Shown one piece after another: positions 25,238 through 34,113 of a stretch of DNA of 64,000 bases. The DNA is taken from assembly GCF_014839805.1 (NCBI RefSeq), contig NC_051126.1:8936609-9000608 (forward strand), in the 5' to 3' direction. The notes under the pieces are model-generated. The model was not told the DNA's origin, did not search any database, and was given only the letters and a program-made list of their open reading frames with translations. This DNA is from Manduca sexta. Its lineage: Eukaryota; Arthropoda; Insecta; Lepidoptera; Sphingidae. Both the position numbers and the translations under genes were made by a program. The number at the start of each line of letters is the position of its first letter. The first letter of the stretch is position 1.

Positions 25238-28200
25238 CTAGAAGTGAAAGTAATAAGTAAAATGCAACAAAACAATTAAAAATGGATGTATGTATGATAA
25301 GAATAAAAACACAAACAGGGTATAAAATTTTAACCGTAAGATACTGTGGCACAGTTGTACGACAGGATTGACAGTGATACATATTTCTAAAGCATCGAGC
25401 AACGGCACAGAGCAGTGAAGCTCGGCGAGTCTCCAGATAACACTAACCTGTCTTAACTCGCGATTATATTATCAAATAGAAAGATAGCGTGAAGTTGCTA
25501 ATATAAATTTTCTGTAGTGATTTCTTATGTTTATGCGAATGTGCACATTAAAATCAAACTACTTAACGCCTTTTTTGCTGTTTTTATGTTTTTATTTTTC
25601 TTATGACGTTCGAAGCCTTGCAGCTTTCGTGGTCACGGGACTGACTTACATCATACTTTTTTTTTAGTGTGTAAGGAGAACAGATCTTACCAAGTTTAGT
25701 TCCATCAGGACTGAAGACCATGGTCCTCACGCGGTCTACGCCAGTTTGACCTTCGCCCCATTGGTCCGTTACCGTGTTAGGTCCACTCATCACGACCAGC
25801 TGAGAACAAGTCTTCAGAGATGATGACTGTCTTTCTGTTGATGAGAAGTTTGTTTTAAATGTGAAGGTTCTTTTTTAAATCCCATGATAAAATGTGTTAA
25901 ATTTGGTACCTACTAAAAAAAAAGTGTTTCTTTTAGTATCTTGGATTTTCATTTAAATATAATAATATGAAATTTAAAAAGTTAAATCACGCCATCCTAG
26001 GACATGAGTTGCGAATGACATGAGAATGTTCTTTAAACTAAAACATAACAGTGACTAAACACACACTGCTGCTTAGCGTCAGAAATAGACATTGCGGTGG
26101 TACCTACCCAGTCGGACTACCACATATAAAAGACCTACCACCTGTAAAAATTGCTCCATTATAAACAATACGAATGCACTATGCACTTAAAAGAACAAAG
26201 TACCTGTATTCCACAAGCTGACTACCAGTTCTCCGGTTTTGTGACTAAACAGCATGGCGTCGAGACTGTAGCGGCTCTTGCTGAGAGTCGTCTCCTGAAC
26301 CCTGGCCGTGGGCACGTCCCACACGGCCACATGTGCATGGTGGCTCCCTGTCACCGTGCCCACCCCCAGGAGCGCAGTGCGCCACGGATGCCAGGTTATT
26401 GTCTAAGAAATAAATTTTATGAACGTAAGTTTTGAGTATGTACTAAAAATTTCTGTGGATTTATGTTTGTAAATTTTTATGTGATGGTTATGCTGTTTAT
26501 AGTGTCATTTTGTATTTTTTTTTGTAATAGGTTGTTTCCTTCAAAATTGTATGATCAATGTTTTAGATATTAAAAATTCGCGTCTAAACTGTACTTTACA
26601 TATTGTGTAAAAAAATGTAAAAAAAACAACATAAATTATAAGCGATTAAAAGGCTAACGATATTGCGATGTTCACAAAAAAATAAAAAACTTAGTTAGTT
26701 ATTGGGTTGGTGGTTGGAGGATAAAAAAATAAGTAATGATATTACCTTTAGTAGGAAATTAAAATAATAAATATTATTATGTTTATTATAAAAGTTTTAC
26801 TATTAAGTAATGTCTTTTATGTACTTAGCATTGTTTACCTTGATAGTCCAATCGGAATCTAAGCTGGAAACTAAATGAAGTCCTGGCCAGGTCATCACCA
26901 GGGCAACCACACCGTTGACAGCTGCGGCGGCTACGTAGCGAGCGTTCGGAGAGACTCTGACTGCTAGTACAGCTTGGGGCACCGGCCGCCAACTAATCAT
27001 TTTATATTCTCGAGAATAAGAGGCCAGCATTCCTCGGGAACAGCCGCTAAATAAAAGTTATTTATTCTGATTATTTTGTTCTCGTTACTTTACTTTATCT
27101 TTTTAATCATGCAACTTCATGTATGGAGAAGATAAACTCTATTGCAGAATATAATACTCGTCGGTTGTATTTAGTTACTCTTAGTCTCCAATAGATTATT
27201 ACATTAGGGAATGTAGTATATACGTGTTCATTTATTAATATTCCAACTTCTTTTTTAAATTGATTGACTACTTACGTGATAAAAGAGTTTCCAGTAGGAC
27301 TCCAATCAATAGCAGTGATGGAACAAGGCGCATCAATGCTCACGCAACGGCAAGCAGTGCCACCTATCCGCTTGCTGATTGAATTATTGTGGATCTCAAT
27401 CATTCTCATGTCTGTACCAAGCTGCAAAACGTATTTAACAAATAATTACGCCCAGTATTATATACCGCCCCACTGCTGGAACCGGGCTTCGTCTACTACT
27501 GAGAGAGATTGGGCCTTAGTCCACCACGCTGGCCTAGTGCGGATTGGTAGACTTCACAAGTCCACAAATTTCCTATAGAGAATTTCTCAGGCATGGAAGT
27601 TTCCTCACGTTTGCCTTCACCATTAAAGCAAGCAATAATTCACAAAGAATACACTTGTAACCCTAGAGAAGTCAGAGGTGCATGCCCTTGGGTTTCGTAC
27701 CTGCGGATATTCGTCTTAGTAGATCGTTCCAGTCCCAACAAGGCTGTCGCCGTAAACAAGTTATATATTTAGGTAATTATACAAAAACTTAAAGTCATAA
27801 TACCTATTTGATTATTTCTTGAGGTAAGGTTTTTTAAGTAACAGCTAACCTTACTGTTACTCTTGTCTTAATTACGTTGCTTGTATTAGTCAACATTACC
27901 GGCTTTTAATGATAATTTATTTAAACCATAAATATAAAATTGTCGTATATTTTAGCTGTTAGTAATACTCTTATAGTTCATAGTTAAATTGACTGTTTGT
28001 TATCAATTGGTAGTGAAAGAAGTTTTTACTCACTGCCAAAAGTTCTCCTTTTGGCTCAAATTTGCAGCATTGTATTTCGTACTGCGTGATACCTTGACCT
28101 ATGAGGCTCTGCGTGTGCCAGCTCCATTTGTGATAGTTCCGACCGAGAGCAGCCACGAGGATATTATCACTGCTCCAATCGAGAAGTTCCGGAACTAAAA

Positions 28201-31200
28201 TATCCAGAATATTTATTTATATATTGCATTGGACTTAAAACACTCATTTTAGCGTTATAAAATTGTGCAACTAGGTCTTATGCCAATGGTAGACGAAATA
28301 CATAAATAACGGAGCAAGAGTTTTTTTTTACAATAATATTAAATCTTGTTTTATGGCTGTAAGTTTATTACCATAATATTTGATACAATATATTCTCATT
28401 ATAATATTTATGTATAGATTTTTTCAAATTAATAAATAGCTTTCCCACGCTTATTTCCAAATGATGTGCACATAAGAAACATAATTTATTGCATTCCTTA
28501 AATGGAATACTTAGTAAGGGAATGATAAACTTACATGCAGCGTAGCTATAAGTTGGTAAATCTAAGATGCTATCGGCTGACGTCAAAAAGTTTTTCTTAC
28601 GAGGCACACACGGCCAGGGATTCATATAGAAGTCATCTTTTTGGTATTCTGTTGTTTGAGCTTCTTGTATCTTCATCAAGGGAACCACTTCAAATGCTTC
28701 GGCTAAGTATTCTCCATACTTTTTTCTTTGCAAGTATTTCGCAGACTGAAATAAATGAAGGAATACTATTTAGGAATGTCGTTTATTATTTTTTATACCA
28801 CATATCTATTTGTATTATCAATTAACATAAAATATTCGGTTTAATTTAATTTTCTAGTTTCTTTGTAGATTTTAGAGCTTAGGTGGGTTAGCATGACATT
28901 TTCGAGTAAATTTCATAAAAAACATTACCCAAATATCATGATCAGTGTCGTCGCAGCGGTGGGCCCGCGTGAATCGTCTTCGAAGATCCGGCAAAGAGTC
29001 GCGCGTCGGCACAAACCTATCGAGCCGGGGTCGCTGTGTGTTCAACTGTAACAGCACTTTTTACTATCATTATACAATACGAGGGTGATACTGCGAAACA
29101 TAACTAGTTTTCACAGTAACATTAGTCGAAATACTTGGAACAAAGGAAAAACTTTGCGCTTGTAGCGTTGAGCATTCCGCGGACCACCGGACGATTTCTG
29201 GGAACCTGTGCACTCGCCTTGGCGAACTTCTCAGAATCTGACCAGTGAAGTATGGTTGCATAGTTAGACGCGAAATGCGTGAACATTGTTTATTTATCAA
29301 TTTCTGGTATTTCTTGAGATGTTTACAAAAACATAGGTTAAGTTAGAGTGCTTGTCTGCGAATTATGGGTTCTGTGATAAAATAATAAGATTTCTTAAAA
29401 ATAAAAAAAATAACAAAAAAAACTTTTTTTAATTAACATTAATTATTATTATATTTGTTATACATAATTACCTACAAGAAAAGTCAAAATACGAAATAGA
29501 TATAATAATAGGGTCAATAATTCTAAACCTATAATGCATCGACGTATAGACTTCCTTTTGGGTATAATTTTGTATAGATTCATTTACAAAGAGTATCAGT
29601 TTAATAAAAATAAGTAATTTAATATTGAACTCCAGTCATTTAGACTCTTTTTTTAGAATAACATTGTTTCTAACGCCAACACATTAATATGTACCTACCG
29701 AGCATAATTACGATCATTCGTAACGACTTATTTTTATGTATATGGGATGAGAAGTTGCCAACTAATTGGCTTTCGTGCTTGAGTTACGGTCTAAGAAATT
29801 TAAAGAAAAATTACTCTCATTAGTTGTTGATGAATGTTTACTTAATTTTTGATGTCAGTCAATCAATGGCAGTCGAGGTGGTTGGACATCAGTCAGCTAC
29901 GAAGACCCTAACGAGTAGGGCTTCCCACCAGAGGCGGGCGGTTCAACTGTTACCTCTCGCGGTGGATGTAAGGTAGGAAAATATTTTTCAAATTGTACAG
30001 GCAAATTGTAAAAATATTTCGGCTTTTACTTTCACTATTTATTTTGTTCGTTTCTATTAATTTGCTAGATTTTTGACAATTTAGTTAACAAAATAAAAAA
30101 AAAAATAATCTGCTACAATCATTTAAAATATTATTAATTATCATTTAAGAAATGGGTACTTATAACAACCGATATTTATAAAAAAATTGAATTTAAGTTA
30201 TTTTATAAATATTATGATTTTTTAATGCCTCAACGGTTGTTATACTTATGATCAATGAATGATCGATATTGCTCATGAATATGTCGCTGTCTGTTCACGG
30301 TGAGACTCCGTTACTGTATTTAATATAGTGCTAAATGTATATTGTCTACTCACCCATAAACGCCCTATAAATAAATCATGCGAACGGTACTTTTTCCGGG
30401 TCTTTACGATTTTTTAAATACAAACGTTTAAATATTATGGAGAAGTTGTTTGTTAATTTTTGAAAATGAAAGTGGTTTCCTCCGTTTATTTTTCTTTTAT
30501 ACGGGCATTGCAAGGTGGCCCCTCTGCATCTTACAGAGAGTGGAGTCGGTCCAAATGGAGTGTCGACTAACACGAGACGATTACCCCTCGCCTTATTTTC
30601 ATAATTATAGGTAATTGTTAGTAATTGAATTTTATTTGATTGCATTAAAACATACTTTTAAATCATGTAAGTCCTACAATGAGGAGAGCTTAGCCGACAC
30701 ACTTTGACCCCATATTGTGATGCAAATGCCGCATGTGTATTAGAAACTATGACGGTATCCCTGCACTACAATACTTTGGGAGGCAATTATTATAAATACT
30801 ATATTTATTTCCTTTTATTTAAAGACAAACATCAACATTGCAATAAACACGCATTTGATTTTATTTGGCATTACGTAGTCGGTAAACATCCTTATAATTC
30901 GTACCAGTGAAATACTTAAAGAATTTCTTCAAACACTTTCACTGAAATGCATTCTGCGGGTGTATACCTCTGGTACGAATGTACGAGCAACAACGCAATG
31001 GTCGCGGCATACGTCGGTTACCTTTTTACACACATAATTTTTTACGTTGTTGGCTTGTTAAAAGGTGAATTTATTAAGAAAATCTCTAAACAAAAAATCG
31101 CAATGAATCGTTTGTTTACTATTAGAATTATAAACATAGGATTGATAGATAGAAGTGGGTGCCTTATTAGCATCTCTGCTTACCGCTTTGGCTATAAAGG

Positions 31201-31782
31201 CAGGGCAGGGTGTGTGTGTGGGGTGTAATAAATAGATAGGTAAAAATGCAGAGTTATTCATTAATGCAAATTATATTTATATTTGATTTTAAGCTATTTT
31301 ATTCCCTAATCGCATAAAAGTATTTTTCTTAAAAAGTTATACGAAATAATTTTATATCAAACAATATTTTTTAAGATAATTATAGTGTATGAATTTTGTT
31401 AATATTTAAAATCTTTCTCATACTATTTAAATAGATGTGTTGTTGCTGTATCAAATAGCCTTCGTATTTATATGATTAATTTGCAACATAAGTGCAACTA
31501 TTATTGCTTACGTGACTAATATTTAAAAAAAATATAAATACAAAGTTATTAAAGATTTTATCTTATATAATAGTTCTCACCTTTTCGTCATGTCACGTCT
31601 TATATCCACTAAAACGTATAAAAAGCCGATGACAATAGCAAGCGTTCATAACATTTTAAATGTACACATATAACCAACAATCTAAATCAATTTTATGACC
31701 TTGTTATTAAAAGTTTTATAATTATTATCAATAATAAAGTACTTACAGATTTATTGCCAAATGCTCCTCGGTTCATAGTCAT
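25095..31782 (-). CDS. cort: cortex, Cdc20/Fizzy-family WD40 protein (nine coding exons)
   Basis: Divergent Cdc20/Fizzy protein. The family activates the anaphase-promoting complex, and insect Cortex acts in female meiosis. In Lepidoptera this locus is the wing-melanism hotspot. Joined exons (31782-31747, 29045-28929, 28745-28535, 28194-28034, 27421-27276, 27046-26839, 26402-26204, 25834-25691, 25237-25095) give 1365 nt, 454 aa, all phases compatible and all introns GT..AG. Seen: C-box DRFVPTR at residues 21-27; basic PRKK segment then LDLPTYSY; propeller entry LLDWSS near 125; DWSP at 214-217; TITWHPW at 294-300; VWD at 320; FSPDG at 400-404; LIIWN at 416-420; C-terminal LR where the family usually has IR. 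The sequence is too divergent for Cdc20 or Cdh1 themselves, which favours cortex. Exons 2-9 are secure; the first exon is not. Non-coding 5' exons probably lie further upstream. Confidence 0.92.
25691..25834 (-). CDS. cort: cortex exon 8
   Basis: 144 nt, with acceptor catcaacag and donor GTAAGA. The more downstream cag at 25803-25801 would break the frame given the phase of exon 7. The 25834 border restores it and keeps SQLVVM in the position of the family's QLVIWK strand. It also encodes DRVRTMVFSPDGTKL. Confidence 0.9.
26041..26150 (+). repeat. interspersed repeat fragment in the cortex exon 7/8 intron
   Basis: Contains the block GAAATAGACATTGCGGTGG followed by TACCTACCCAG and GACCTACCACC. 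The same block appears in a longer copy at 60785-61105 and a diverged one near 36030-36120. It looks like the 3' part of a lepidopteran retroelement; the clade cannot be told by eye. Confidence 0.6.
26204..26402 (-). CDS. cort: cortex exon 7 (WD40 blade with WHPW motif)
   Basis: 199 nt, with acceptor atttcttag and donor GTACTT, ending phase 1. It opens with TITWHPWRTALLGVGT, equivalent to the AWCPW..LATGGGT block of Cdc20 and Cdh1, then HVAVWDVPTARVQ and SLDAMLFSHKTGELV. It is locally GC-rich compared with the flanking introns, as expected for coding sequence here. Confidence 0.95.
26839..27046 (-). CDS. cort: cortex exon 6 (WD40 blades)
   Basis: 208 nt, with acceptor ttttatttag and donor AAG|GTAAAC. 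It encodes GCSRGMLASYSRE, then VLAVRVSPNARYVAAAA, a second strand-turn-strand repeat, and ends DSDWTIK. In Fizzy proteins this is followed by the [AT]xxWxPW motif, found here at the start of exon 7. Confidence 0.94.
27276..27421 (-). CDS. cort: cortex exon 5 (WD40 blade 2)
   Basis: 146 nt, with acceptor cgttttgcag and donor GTAAGT. It starts LGTDMRMIEIHN, completing the ELLALG beta strands, and contains ITAIDWSPTGNSFIT, a clear WD40 strand pattern. The intron upstream of it (27422-28033) carries a SINE. Confidence 0.93.
27442..27757 (-). mobile_element. tRNA-derived SINE in the cortex exon 4/5 intron
   Basis: Copy of the window's most frequent SINE, in minus orientation. The tRNA-like head is at the right end (pseudo A-box near CGACAGCC, B-box region mutated). 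The body includes the family block TGGACTAAGGCC, and the 3' part reads on the plus strand as CCACTGCTGG. It is diverged from the copies at 16999, 38021, 54433 and 63688. It accounts for about half of the 612-bp intron. Confidence 0.8.
28034..28194 (-). CDS. cort: cortex exon 4 (first propeller blade)
   Basis: 161 nt, with acceptor gatattttag and donor GTGAGT. It begins with the family-diagnostic ELLDWSS and continues as a Fizzy-like first blade (DNILVAALG, then HKWSW in place of the usual VYLW). It ends at GELLA, continued in frame by exon 5. Confidence 0.95.
28535..28745 (-). CDS. cort: cortex exon 3
   Basis: 211 nt, from phase 0 to phase 1. The acceptor is ttatttcag and the donor a consensus GTAAGT. 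It encodes 70 residues leading into the propeller, including WPCVPRKK and ILDLPTYSY, which matches the family segment before the first WD40 blade (arginine/lysine-rich, then LDAP/LDLP). The interrupted codon is completed in exon 4 as Phe. Confidence 0.92.
28929..29045 (-). CDS. cort: cortex exon 2 (C-box exon)
   Basis: 39 codons, phase 0 at both ends. The acceptor is ttacag and the donor GTAATG. It encodes the C-box DRFVPTR (family consensus DR[FY]IP), the short motif by which Cdc20-type activators dock on the APC/C. An arginine-rich stretch (RRRFTRAHR) follows. The in-frame TAA a few codons upstream of the acceptor fixes the 5' border. Confidence 0.85.
29115..29261 (-). CDS. alternative N-terminal exon for cortex (low confidence)
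   Basis: 49 codons from ATG (29261) to a possible donor GTGAAA (29114-29109). This would leave a 69-bp intron before exon 2, in phase 0. It is less AT-rich than its surroundings and reads MQPYFTGQIL..SISTNVT. A second frame from ATG 29286 is also open for about 54 codons. The weak donor and minimal intron make it less likely than the exon at 31782-31747, and it may simply be intronic. Confidence 0.2.
29868..29985. promoter_or_regulatory. GC-rich block in cortex first coding intron
   Basis: An isolated GC-rich stretch (GAGGCGGGCGG, CCTCTCGCGGTGG) in very AT-rich surroundings, without a usable reading frame. It lies about 0.8 kb upstream of cortex exon 2. It could be an internal promoter, an alternative 5' exon (possible minus-strand donor GAG|GTAACA) or an old repeat. 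Confidence 0.2.
30161..30244. mobile_element. 84-bp inverted-repeat element (MITE-like) upstream of cortex exon 2
   Basis: Ends TATAACAACCG and CGGTTGTTATA are a perfect 11-bp inverted pair. An inner pair ATATTTATAAAA/TTTTATAAATAT is nested inside. This is typical of a tiny foldback element, in the intron between the proposed exon 1 and exon 2. Confidence 0.5.
30376..30645. repeat. probable interspersed repeat with chance open frame
   Basis: A moderately GC-rich segment (CATTGCAAGGTGGCCCCTC, ACAGAGAGTGGAGTCGGTCC, CGAGACGATTACCCCTCGCC) with an 89-codon open frame on the minus strand. The wording of the DNA resembles dispersed lepidopteran repeats; the predicted peptide shows no convincing domain. 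Confidence 0.3.
31747..31782 (-). CDS. cort: cortex exon 1, preferred N-terminal coding exon
   Basis: Twelve codons starting ATG ACT ATG AAC and reading MTMNRGAFGNKS, followed directly by a consensus donor GTAAGT (31746-31741). The exon ends in phase 0, which is what exon 2 needs. Exon 2 itself has no in-frame ATG and an in-frame TAA just upstream of its acceptor, so a separate start exon must exist. A short open stretch next to a good donor can occur by chance, so this is a preferred model and not proven. The alternative is 29261-29115. Confidence 0.5.
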
Positions 31783-32379
31783 ATTTTTAATAAAATACAC
31801 GAATAAATAGAAAGAAGAAATGTTAAAACACACGAACAGTGGCATAAAGTAAAACTACCCGCTACTAAATGTTATCACGTCATCATTTTACTTTATGGAA
31901 GGTTAATTAAAAAAAAACATGCAGATTTTATTGCGATTTATTTTTAATTGTGAGTCGTGGTGTTTATGTATTTGTTGGTAATTGCTAAGTGGAGAAGGTG
32001 AAATTAATTTTATTTAAGTAAGTTTTTATAGCAGCAGAGCATACATTTTTTTTAATATCGCAACTCGCAAGTAATGTTTCACAATCTGGGAGGGCTAAAT
32101 TATATGTGCAGTATGATTAAATATGATTTGTAATTATTTATTATATATTTCGAAGGTGGAGTATGAGACACTTCCGTTTGTATGTTGTAAACAGTAAATT
32201 GTTTCCAATTTTGAAGATGTTACAAGGTAAAATAATATTAATTAAAATTAATTACGTGACTAATGTAAGGAGTAGGTATACAAAACACACAGTTCTAGCT
32301 GAATTGTATTTATAACATATATATTTACGAGTAAATTATATTTCATAAACTATCAAGAAGTCAAAAGCTCTTTATTATT

Positions 32380-32790
32380 ATTATGGTTCCGTACCTCAAA
32401 AGGATTAAACGGAACCTTTATAGGATCACTTTGTTGTCCGTCAGTCTCTCAAGACCCTTTTTCTCAGGAACGCGTGGAGGTATTAAGCTGAAATGTATAT
32501 CTAATACTCAGGTCTACTGTTCCTTTAGGCTGTGAAAAAATCAAACTTCTAAGCCAACGAAATCAAAAGATACAGCCATTTATGCCGCAAATTTTCGAAA
32601 CTCGCAAGGGAATCAAACCTACAGGGTACTTCCCGTGAACTCAGACTCTTGAAATTTCGTATGAAGCAATGTCTTATAGTACAGATAAAGGAAAAATTGT
32701 GAAAACCGTAAATTTTCAGTTACATCATATAAAAAAAAATATTTTTAAAGTTACTATTGCACGAAAATTATGTATATAAGCAAAAAAAAA
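32380..32790. repeat. interspersed repeat beginning GGTTCCGTACCTCAAAAGG
   Basis: Starts with an inverted pair GGTTCCGT..ACGGAACC and continues through TAGGATCACTTTGTTGTCCG. It is non-coding and ends in A-rich DNA next to the mariner element. I recognise this type of sequence as repetitive in Lepidoptera but cannot assign a family. Confidence 0.45.
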
Positions 32791-32814
32791 AATTAATAGA
32801 TCCATATATACTTA

Positions 32815-32837
32815 GTCTGGCCATAAATACTGTTACA
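32815..32837 (+). repeat. mariner left terminal inverted repeat
   Basis: GTCTGGCCATAAATACTGT followed by TACA, directly after the TA target. It pairs with the right end, with two mismatches in the first 19 positions. Confidence 0.88.
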
Positions 32838-32952
32838 CTTAATTATAAAAAAATATTACATTTGAATTTCGAATCTGTCATTTTTATACGATTGTTCATT
32901 GTGTTTTCTCATTTTGGCGCCAATACATTGTAAAATATTTTGCGATATTAAA

Positions 32953-33993
32953 ATGGTGTGGGGTGATAAAGAGAACCGAATCGCTGTGATAGCATTACAC
33001 AAAGTAGGTATGGAGCCAAATGCAATTTTTAAAACTCTCCATACACTTGGTATTAGTAAAATGTTTGTGTACCGGGCTATTAATAGGTACAATGAGACCT
33101 CCTCTGTTTGTGACAGAAAAAGATCTGGCCGTCCACGTAGTGTTCGTACGAAAAAGGTGGTCAAAGCAGTAAGGGAAAGAATTCGAAGAAATCCTGTCCG
33201 AAAGCAAAAGATTTTATCTCGGGAAATGAAGATAGCACCTAGAACCATGTCGCGTATTTTAAAAGATGACTTAGGACTTGCAGCCTATAAGAGACGCACT
33301 GGCCATTTCTTAACTGATAATTTAAAGAAGAATAGGGTGGTAAAATCGAAACAACTACTGAAGCGGTACGCAAAGGGAGGTCACAGAAAAATTTTGTTTA
33401 CGGATGAGAAAATTTTTACAATTGAGCAACATTTTAACAAACAAAATGACCGTATTTATGCTCAAAGCTCTAAGGAAGCTTCCCAATTAGTCGACAGAGT
33501 GCAACGTGGACATTATCCGACTTCAGTGATGGTTTGGTGGGGTGTTAGCTATGAAGGAGTGACTGAGCCATATTTTTGTGAAAAAGGTATCAAAACATCG
33601 GCACAAGTGTATCAAGATACCATTCTTGAGAAGGTAGTTAAGCCCCTTAACATCACCATGTTCAATAACCAAGTATGGTCCTTCCAGCAAGACTCGGCGC
33701 CGGGTCATAAAGCTCGGTCCACGCAGTCTTGGTTGGAATCGAACGTTTCGGACTTCATCAGAGCTGAAGACTGGCCGTCGTCTAGTCCCGATCTTAATCC
33801 GCTGGATTATGATTTGTGGTCAGTTTTAGAGAGTACAGCTTGCTCTAAACGCCATGATAATTTGGAGTCCCTAAAACAATCTATACGATTGGCAGTGAAG
33901 AATTTTCCCATGGAAAGAGTGCGTGCTTCTATTGATAACTGGCCTCATCGTTTAAAGGACTGTATTGCAGCCAATGGAGACCACTTCGAATAA
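32953..33993 (+). CDS. mariner-type transposase, DD37D
   Basis: 346 aa, uninterrupted. It cuts and pastes the element through its own TIRs. The N-terminal half carries helix-turn-helix DNA binding: a first HTH at about residues 8-48, a GRPR linker at 59-62, and a second HTH at about 65-115. The catalytic domain has D151 (FTDEK), D247 (QQDSAPGHKA) and D285 (SPDLNPLDYDLW). There are 37 residues between D247 and D285, so the triad is DD37D as in the maT/Bmmar1-type lineage, not DD34D (mariner) or DD34E (Tc1). WWG at 195-197 is typical. Translation could begin 18 codons upstream at 32899, but the ATG at 32953 gives the family-like start MVWGDKENR. All key residues are present, so the protein may be active. 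Confidence 0.95.
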   Translation: MVWGDKENRIAVIALHKVGMEPNAIFKTLHTLGISKMFVYRAINRYNETSSVCDRKRSGRPRSVRTKKVVKAVRERIRRNPVRKQKILSREMKIAPRTMSRILKDDLGLAAYKRRTGHFLTDNLKKNRVVKSKQLLKRYAKGGHRKILFTDEKIFTIEQHFNKQNDRIYAQSSKEASQLVDRVQRGHYPTSVMVWWGVSYEGVTEPYFCEKGIKTSAQVYQDTILEKVVKPLNITMFNNQVWSFQQDSAPGHKARSTQSWLESNVSDFIRAEDWPSSSPDLNPLDYDLWSVLESTACSKRHDNLESLKQSIRLAVKNFPMERVRASIDNWPHRLKDCIAANGDHFE

Positions 33994-34092
33994 GCTTTTT
34001 ATATTTTTAATTGTTTTATATTTATGTATTAAACTGACACACTGTAAAAGTAATAAATGTTATTTGCAGTTAACAATTTTCTTTTTTCTTTA

Positions 34093-34113
34093 TTACAATA
34101 TTTATGGCAAGAC
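34093..34113 (-). repeat. mariner right terminal inverted repeat
   Basis: On the minus strand this reads GTCTTGCCATAAATATTGT then AA, followed outward by TA. It is the mate of the left end at 32815. Confidence 0.88.

Larger units (their letters stand above)
32815..34113 (+). mobile_element. complete mariner-type (DD37D, maT-like) DNA transposon
   Basis: A 1299-bp element bounded by TA dinucleotides at 32813-32814 and 34114-34115, the target duplication of Tc1/mariner elements. The left end GTCTGGCCATAAATACTGT and the inverted right end GTCTTGCCATAAATATTGT match at 17 of 19 positions. One uninterrupted transposase fills most of the element. Length, TIR size and TA sites all fit the mariner group. 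It lies about 1 kb upstream of the cortex start exon, transcribed in the opposite direction. Confidence 0.93.

Noticed and set aside
25803..25806. Acceptor CAG directly before CTGGTCGTG as the start of cortex exon 8
   Set aside because: It breaks the frame after exon 7 and reaches a stop within a few codons. The acceptor at 25834 keeps the frame and the conserved QLVVM strand.
26151..26435. 94-codon plus-strand frame
   Set aside because: It is the antisense shadow of cortex exon 7.
30376..30645. Minus-strand frame with a weak LITAF-like look (FGPTPLSVRC)
   Set aside because: It lacks the paired CxxC/HxCxxC zinc ligands and the hydrophobic segment of LITAF domains, and the DNA looks like a dispersed repeat.
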